Shown here piece by piece: positions 5,566-9,227 of a stretch of 9,227 nucleotides of DNA; within the stretch, counting starts at the first letter, position 1; each line of letters opens with the position of its first letter. The notes below the pieces were generated by a model. That model searched no databases. It worked only from the letters and a program-made list of their open reading frames with translations, and had not been told where the DNA came from. Source of the stretch: Candidatus Agathobaculum merdigallinarum (GTDB taxonomy: Bacteria > Bacillota > Clostridia > Oscillospirales > Butyricicoccaceae); NCBI GenBank assembly GCA_019115425.1, contig DXDO01000083.1, positions 1-9,227 on the forward strand, written 5' to 3'. The translations under genes were made by a program, and so were the position numbers.

Positions 5566-6933
5566 TTATCCGGTCTGCCGCGGAAAGGACAGCACGACCT
5601 TCAAACCGGGTTTGGTATTCTCGAATCGAACCGCACCGCCGTGTGCAGAAGCAATCTGCCGCACGAGCACCAGACCCAGCCCATGCGCCGGCAGCGCGCC
5701 TTCCCGCGGCTGGTGCAGACGACGCAGTGTTTCATCGTCCAAACCGGTTCCGTCATCCGTTACCGTAACCGACCACGACTTTTCATCCGCTGCAAGGGCC
5801 AGCCTGATCTGCACACACCCCTGATAGTGCATCACACTGTTGCGCAGAAGGTTGTCCACCGCACGGCGCAGCAATACCTCATCCCCGCTGACAGTCATAC
5901 CGCCGGTCTCCGGCGGTATGTCCATTTCAAGAGAAATTCCTTCTCCTGCCATATTGTTCAAAATATCCGCCGCCGCCATACGAAGCATCGCCGCAGGACG
6001 GAATGTAGCAATATGCAGCGGCTGAAGCTCATATTCCAGTTTAGATGCCAGATTCAAATCACTGACCAGCTTTCCAATGCGCTGGCTCTGCTCGCGGATC
6101 ACGGCGGCCTTGTTTCTCGTCTGCTCAGGTAGCGCCTGATCCGCTTCCAGCTGAGCGGCGTTTCCCTGCACCAGCGACAGCGGAGTGCGGATATCGTGCG
6201 ATACGCCCGCGATCCATTCGGTACGCGTGCGGTCGCGTTTGCTCAGCAATGTGCGCTGGGCGAGCAGTTTTTCGGACGCACGGTTTACATCCGCAGACAG
6301 CGGACCCAGCACCCCACGCTCGGGAAGATTTGCGCCTTCTCCCCTTGCCAGGCCGCTGATCCCTTCCGCCAGCGGCGCGGCGGCACGGTACATGCGCCAG
6401 CCGAGCAGCAGGGCGAGCGCCAATGCCGCCAGCAGATTCAGGATCAACACCGCCGGCCCCCATGCCGATGCCTGTTCGATCATATCGGTAGATGCCTGCA
6501 TCAGATATTTCCACTCACTGCCTGCAGCGCTGGCGAGCACAAGCAGCCCGTCCTCATCCGCCCACACATAGACTGGATAGTCCTCCAGATACCAGCGGGT
6601 AAACGATGCGATTTCGCGCGCCGTATAGTGCCGCGGCAGGGCATCCGGCATGCGGTCGCTCCAAATCACGTTCCCCTCATCGTCCAGCTGCATTGCCCAT
6701 GCATACCGGTCGTTCAGCGCTGTGCGAGCCTCTTCTGAAACCGAAAAACTGCCGTCCGTCTGCCGCCGGACGCCCTCAGCGATTACGCTGACGCGATCCT
6801 TGATCTCTGGCGCGCTCTGTGAGCTGTATACAAGAAACGCGATGAACGCTGCAAAGTTCAGCATCAGTAAAAACACGCCTACACCGATCGCCGCGCCGAC
6901 ATAGCGGCCGAGGATTCTGCCCAGACCCTTCAT
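5566..6933 (-). CDS. Membrane sensor histidine kinase of an envelope-stress two-component system
   Basis: This is a sensor kinase that would autophosphorylate on His and pass the phosphate to the adjacent response regulator. The 455 residues comprise a transmembrane segment (about 13-36), an outside domain of about 120 residues (37-155) and a second transmembrane segment (about 157-179). A short HAMP-like linker follows, then the H-box SHDIRTPL (phospho-acceptor H246). The ATPase domain has the N-box VDNLLRNSVMHY (359-370), the G1 box DDGTGL (393-398) and the G2 box HGLGL (417-421). The F-box between G1 and G2 is not recognisable. The sizeable outside domain separates it from BceS-type kinases, which lack one. 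It resembles kinases paired with lantibiotic-resistance ABC transporters such as CprK of C. difficile. The start overlaps the regulator stop by 4 bases (ATGA), so translation is coupled. The ligand cannot be read from the sequence. Confidence 0.92.
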   Translation of the reverse strand: MKGLGRILGRYVGAAIGVGVFLLMLNFAAFIAFLVYSSQSAPEIKDRVSVIAEGVRRQTDGSFSVSEEARTALNDRYAWAMQLDDEGNVIWSDRMPDALPRHYTAREIASFTRWYLEDYPVYVWADEDGLLVLASAAGSEWKYLMQASTDMIEQASAWGPAVLILNLLAALALALLLGWRMYRAAAPLAEGISGLARGEGANLPERGVLGPLSADVNRASEKLLAQRTLLSKRDRTRTEWIAGVSHDIRTPLSLVQGNAAQLEADQALPEQTRNKAAVIREQSQRIGKLVSDLNLASKLEYELQPLHIATFRPAAMLRMAAADILNNMAGEGISLEMDIPPETGGMTVSGDEVLLRRAVDNLLRNSVMHYQGCVQIRLALAADEKSWSVTVTDDGTGLDDETLRRLHQPREGALPAHGLGLVLVRQIASAHGGAVRFENTKPGLKVVLSFPRQTG

Positions 6934-7643
6934 GGCGCGTCCTTCCGCATGAGCTTATAGCCCAACCCGCGTACGGTCAGAAGCCAGTGCGGTTCCGATG
7001 GATTATCCTCGATTTTTTCCCGCAGGCGGCGGATGTGTACCATCAGTGTATTTTCGTATCCAAAGGTTTCATCGTCCCACGCGGCGCGGCACAGCGCGTC
7101 AATGGTGACGATATTGCCGCGATTGTCTGCCAACTTGTGCAGCAGGGCATATTCCTTCGCGGTCAGCTGCACAGAGACGTCACCGCGCGTGACAGAACCG
7201 CTTCCCCAGTCAACCGTGGTTTCACCCAGGCGCAATACGTTGTCTGCATTGCAAATCTGGGAAGCGTAGGAACGGCGCAGCACCGCCGTCAGCCGAAGCA
7301 CAAGCTCCTGCGGCAAAAAGGGCTTGACGATATAGTCATCCGCGCCCAATCCCAAACCACGCAGTCGATCCTCGTCTGCATCACGCGCAGACAGAAACAG
7401 GATCGGTACATTCGTGGTGCGCCTAAACTCCTGCATCAAGGCAAACCCATCCCCATCCGGCAGCATCACATCCAGCACGACCGCATCGGGCTGGAATTTG
7501 CGGAACGCCTGCCGCGCTTCCGTGCAGCTTTGCGCAGTTTGTATCTGCCGAAATCCGGCCGCAGACAATATCTCCCCGATCAGATTGCAAATTCTCGCTT
7601 CATCATCCACAGCGAGAATTTTCAAATCATAAAGCTCCTCCAT
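6930..7643 (-). CDS. OmpR/PhoB-family response regulator
   Basis: This is a DNA-binding response regulator, the partner of the adjacent kinase. The 237 residues begin with a receiver domain (about 8-120) with acidic pair D13-D14, phospho-acceptor D58 (VVLDVMLPDGDGF), S85 and K107 (YIVKPF). A winged-helix effector domain follows (about 135-235), with LTAKEYALL, the recognition-helix region TLMVHIRRLREKIE and the terminal wing VRGLGYKL. I choose ATG at 7643 because GAGGTG lies 6 bases upstream. The frame could also open with GTG at 7652, but that codon is part of the ribosome binding site itself. The gene is divergent from the ABC operon, and the 11-bp phased repeats between them are its likely target. 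Confidence 0.94.
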   Translation of the reverse strand: MEELYDLKILAVDDEARICNLIGEILSAAGFRQIQTAQSCTEARQAFRKFQPDAVVLDVMLPDGDGFALMQEFRRTTNVPILFLSARDADEDRLRGLGLGADDYIVKPFLPQELVLRLTAVLRRSYASQICNADNVLRLGETTVDWGSGSVTRGDVSVQLTAKEYALLHKLADNRGNIVTIDALCRAAWDDETFGYENTLMVHIRRLREKIEDNPSEPHWLLTVRGLGYKLMRKDAP

Positions 7644-7693
7644 AGCAATCACCTCAGTTATGATACCACGAAAAACGGATACCGCCCAGTAAA

Positions 7694-7733
7694 TTTAAGG
7701 CAAATGTAAGGTTGGCTTCATGTATCTGTAAGA
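7694..7733. promoter_or_regulatory. 11-bp phased TAAGG repeats, candidate response-regulator operator
   Basis: On the plus strand, TAAGG occurs at 7696 and 7707 (TTTAAGG, then TGTAAGG). TAAGA occurs at 7729, exactly two further 11-bp steps on; the step at 7718 is degenerate (TCATG). Direct repeats of one helical turn are the usual binding pattern of OmpR-family regulators. The site lies in the divergent region, upstream of the ABC start, where an activator would be expected. The repeat is seen; the regulator assignment is inferred from position. Confidence 0.5.
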
Positions 7734-7753
7734 AACATATTGTATTATTGCAC

Positions 7754-7759
7754 TATAAC
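7754..7759 (+). promoter_or_regulatory. Candidate -10 box of the ABC transporter operon
   Basis: TATAAC lies 21 bases before the start codon of the ABC ATPase. No good -35 hexamer is found at 17 bases (AGAAAC), which fits an activator-dependent promoter with the phased repeats upstream. TATTAT at 7743-7748 is an alternative. Confidence 0.35.
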
Positions 7760-7780
7760 AAACAAAAGGAGTGTCTCAAC

Positions 7781-8695
7781 ATGGCAAACCTGATCGAAAC
7801 AACTGGGCTTTGCAAGAGCTATGGCGGTTCCATGCGCGTAAAAGATCTGCACATGGCCGTGCCGGAAGGCTCCATATATGGCTTTCTTGGACCAAACGGC
7901 GCGGGAAAATCCACCACACTCAAGATGATCCTTGGGTTGGTGCATCCGACCAGCGGCGAGATCGAAGTATTCGGCAAACGCATGAATGAGAAAAACCGGC
8001 TGGATATTCTGAAAGATGTCGGCTCGCTGATCGAGTCCCCCTCTTACTACGGGCATCTGACCGGTGAAGAGAACCTCAAAATCCTGCAAACTCTGCGGAA
8101 TGTTCCGGAAAGAAACATCAGGGAAGCGCTCGATATCGTGCGTCTGACTGGACAGAAAGATAAAAAGGTCGCGCATTACTCCCTTGGTATGAAGCAGCGG
8201 CTCGGCCTTGCAGCTGCCCTGCTCGGGCATCCGCGTCTGCTTATTCTGGATGAGCCGACCAACGGTCTTGATCCTGCCGGTATTCAGGAAATGCGCGAAC
8301 TGATCTGCGGCCTGCCGCGGCAATTCGGCATGACGGTCGTGGTATCCAGCCATCTGCTCAGCGAGATTGACCAGATCGCGACTCACGCCGGTGTGATTGC
8401 GGACGGCGCACTGGTCTATCAGAACACCATTGAACGCCTGCACGAAAAGAGCGAGCACCACCTTGCGCTCCGCACACTGAATAACACCGCAGCGCATTCG
8501 ATCCTGCTGCACAGCGGCATGCCGAACGAAATGCGGGATGGGGAAATCATCCTGCCGCCGCTAGAGGATGCCAAAATCGCACAGTGCGTCACCCTGCTGG
8601 CAGACAGCAATATCGGTGTGACACGTATTGAGGAGCGCCGCAAAAATCTGGAGGATATTTTCCTTGAACTGACCGAGGGGGCGGCAAGTCTATGA
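7781..8695 (+). CDS. ABC transporter ATPase, lantibiotic-immunity (LanF/BcrA) type
   Basis: This is the ATP-binding subunit of an exporter that probably removes a cationic antimicrobial peptide or related cell-wall antibiotic from the membrane. The 304 residues contain Walker A GPNGAGKST (37-45), a signature YSLGMKQR (133-140), Walker B LLILDEP (153-159), D-loop NGLD (161-164) and H-loop H191. The Q-loop position holds glutamate (E85 in SLIESPSYYGHLTGEENL), an E-loop reported for lantibiotic immunity ATPases and uncommon in other ABC proteins. The C-terminal 90 residues match the accessory domain of this subfamily (RRKNLEDIFLELT). The start at 7781 has AAAGGAG 9 bases upstream; the longer frame from 7712 starts within the operator region and has no such site. 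The stop overlaps the permease start (ATGA). The substrate is inferred from family and context. Confidence 0.93.
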   Translation: MANLIETTGLCKSYGGSMRVKDLHMAVPEGSIYGFLGPNGAGKSTTLKMILGLVHPTSGEIEVFGKRMNEKNRLDILKDVGSLIESPSYYGHLTGEENLKILQTLRNVPERNIREALDIVRLTGQKDKKVAHYSLGMKQRLGLAAALLGHPRLLILDEPTNGLDPAGIQEMRELICGLPRQFGMTVVVSSHLLSEIDQIATHAGVIADGALVYQNTIERLHEKSEHHLALRTLNNTAAHSILLHSGMPNEMRDGEIILPPLEDAKIAQCVTLLADSNIGVTRIEERRKNLEDIFLELTEGAASL

Positions 8696-9227
8696 AATCG
8701 CTTCGGATGGAATTTTTCAAGTGCAAACGCCGCAGGCTGTGGCTGCCCCTTGTTATCATGCTGGCCGCCCAGCTGGCCTGGGGGCTGTACAGCTTCCGCG
8801 ATCTATCCCCCAGAGACTTACAGCAAGGCTGGGCGATGATCCTGTACAATTTCCCCATGCTCAACGCGATGATGACGCCGGTGATTGCCGCAGTCGTGGC
8901 CTCCCGTATGGCGGATATCGAGCATAAAGGGCAGACGCTCAAGCTGCTGGAGACTGTTCAGCGAACAGGCACGCTGTTTGATGCGAAATTCATCTGCGGC
9001 GCAGTATATATGACATTGTTTGTCGCCGTACAGGTCGTGGTGATCATTGGCTTCGGCATAATCAGCGGCTTTGCAGGCCTTCCCCCGATCGACAGAATCG
9101 GGGAGTATTTCGCAGCTACCTGGCTGACTACCATCACCATCCTGCTGCTCCAAATGATACTGTCGCTTCTCATACAAAACCAGATGATCGGCATGATTAT
9201 CGGTCTGATCGGTTCGTTCATCGGCCT
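8692..9227 (+). CDS. ABC transporter permease, lantibiotic-immunity type (3' end beyond window)
   Basis: This is the membrane subunit partnering the upstream ATPase. I read 178 codons without a stop before the right edge; family members are usually about 240-250 residues, so roughly a quarter is missing. The N-terminus MKSLRMEFFKCKRRRLWLP, with basic residues before the first membrane segment, is typical of LanE/LanG-like ABC-2 permeases. Hydrophobic segments lie at about 17-34, 55-71, 103-127, 139-160 and 164-178. An EHKGQTLKLLET segment follows the second one, as in this family. The 4-base overlap with the ATPase gene indicates coupled translation. A second permease gene often follows in such operons and may lie outside the window. 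Confidence 0.9.
   Translation, partial: MKSLRMEFFKCKRRRLWLPLVIMLAAQLAWGLYSFRDLSPRDLQQGWAMILYNFPMLNAMMTPVIAAVVASRMADIEHKGQTLKLLETVQRTGTLFDAKFICGAVYMTLFVAVQVVVIIGFGIISGFAGLPPIDRIGEYFAATWLTTITILLLQMILSLLIQNQMIGMIIGLIGSFIG

Noticed and set aside
5245..6132. A 295-codon plus-strand frame spanning the nrdD promoter and the kinase gene
   Set aside because: It crosses a clear promoter region and runs antisense to two well-supported genes, and its product has no recognisable features.
6987..7709. A 240-codon plus-strand frame opposite the response regulator
   Set aside because: It is the antisense shadow of a well-supported OmpR-family gene.

Overview
The window reads as chromosomal DNA of an anaerobic Gram-positive bacterium of the class Clostridia, most likely a gut member of the Oscillospirales. 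This is inferred from the class III (oxygen-sensitive) ribonucleotide reductase, the clostridial type of dUTPase, strong AGGAGG-type ribosome binding sites, and a lantibiotic-resistance-like ABC/two-component cassette. The species cannot be named from the sequence alone.

Layout, left to right. (1) Bases 1 to about 1560 hold the upstream end of an IS5-superfamily insertion sequence. Its transposase is on the minus strand and runs off the left edge. It has its own extended -10 promoter and a leader hairpin that abuts the ribosome binding site. (2) Bases 1613-2047 (minus) hold the N-terminal half of a DUF368 protein, the family recently linked to undecaprenyl-phosphate recycling. The reading frame stops shortly before the IS, so the gene is probably broken. 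Its 5' leader holds two hairpins, one followed by six T on the minus strand. (3) Bases 2286-5436 (minus) form a deoxynucleotide operon, nrdD-nrdG-dut. A promoter with two NrdR-box-like operators 32 bp apart precedes it. (4) Bases 5566-7643 (minus) encode a response regulator and sensor kinase with a 4-base overlap. (5) Divergently, from 7781 to the right edge (plus), lie an ABC ATPase of the lantibiotic-immunity type and the first 178 residues of its permease, also with a 4-base overlap. The shared intergenic region carries TAAGG-type repeats in 11-bp phase, a plausible binding site for the response regulator.

How the parts work together. NrdD and NrdG make deoxynucleoside triphosphates without oxygen. 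Dut removes dUTP and supplies dUMP for thymidylate synthesis, so one NrdR-controlled transcript would cover dNTP supply and clean-up. The kinase/regulator pair probably senses a cell-envelope stress such as a lantibiotic or related peptide and switches on the divergent ABC transporter. The broken DUF368 gene also concerns the envelope lipid carrier, but a functional link to the ABC cassette is only speculation. I found no tRNA, rRNA, CRISPR array or phage genes, and nothing that requires a wholly new system. The more unusual signals are the IS interruption, the IS leader hairpin, the tandem NrdR boxes and the two-hairpin leader.
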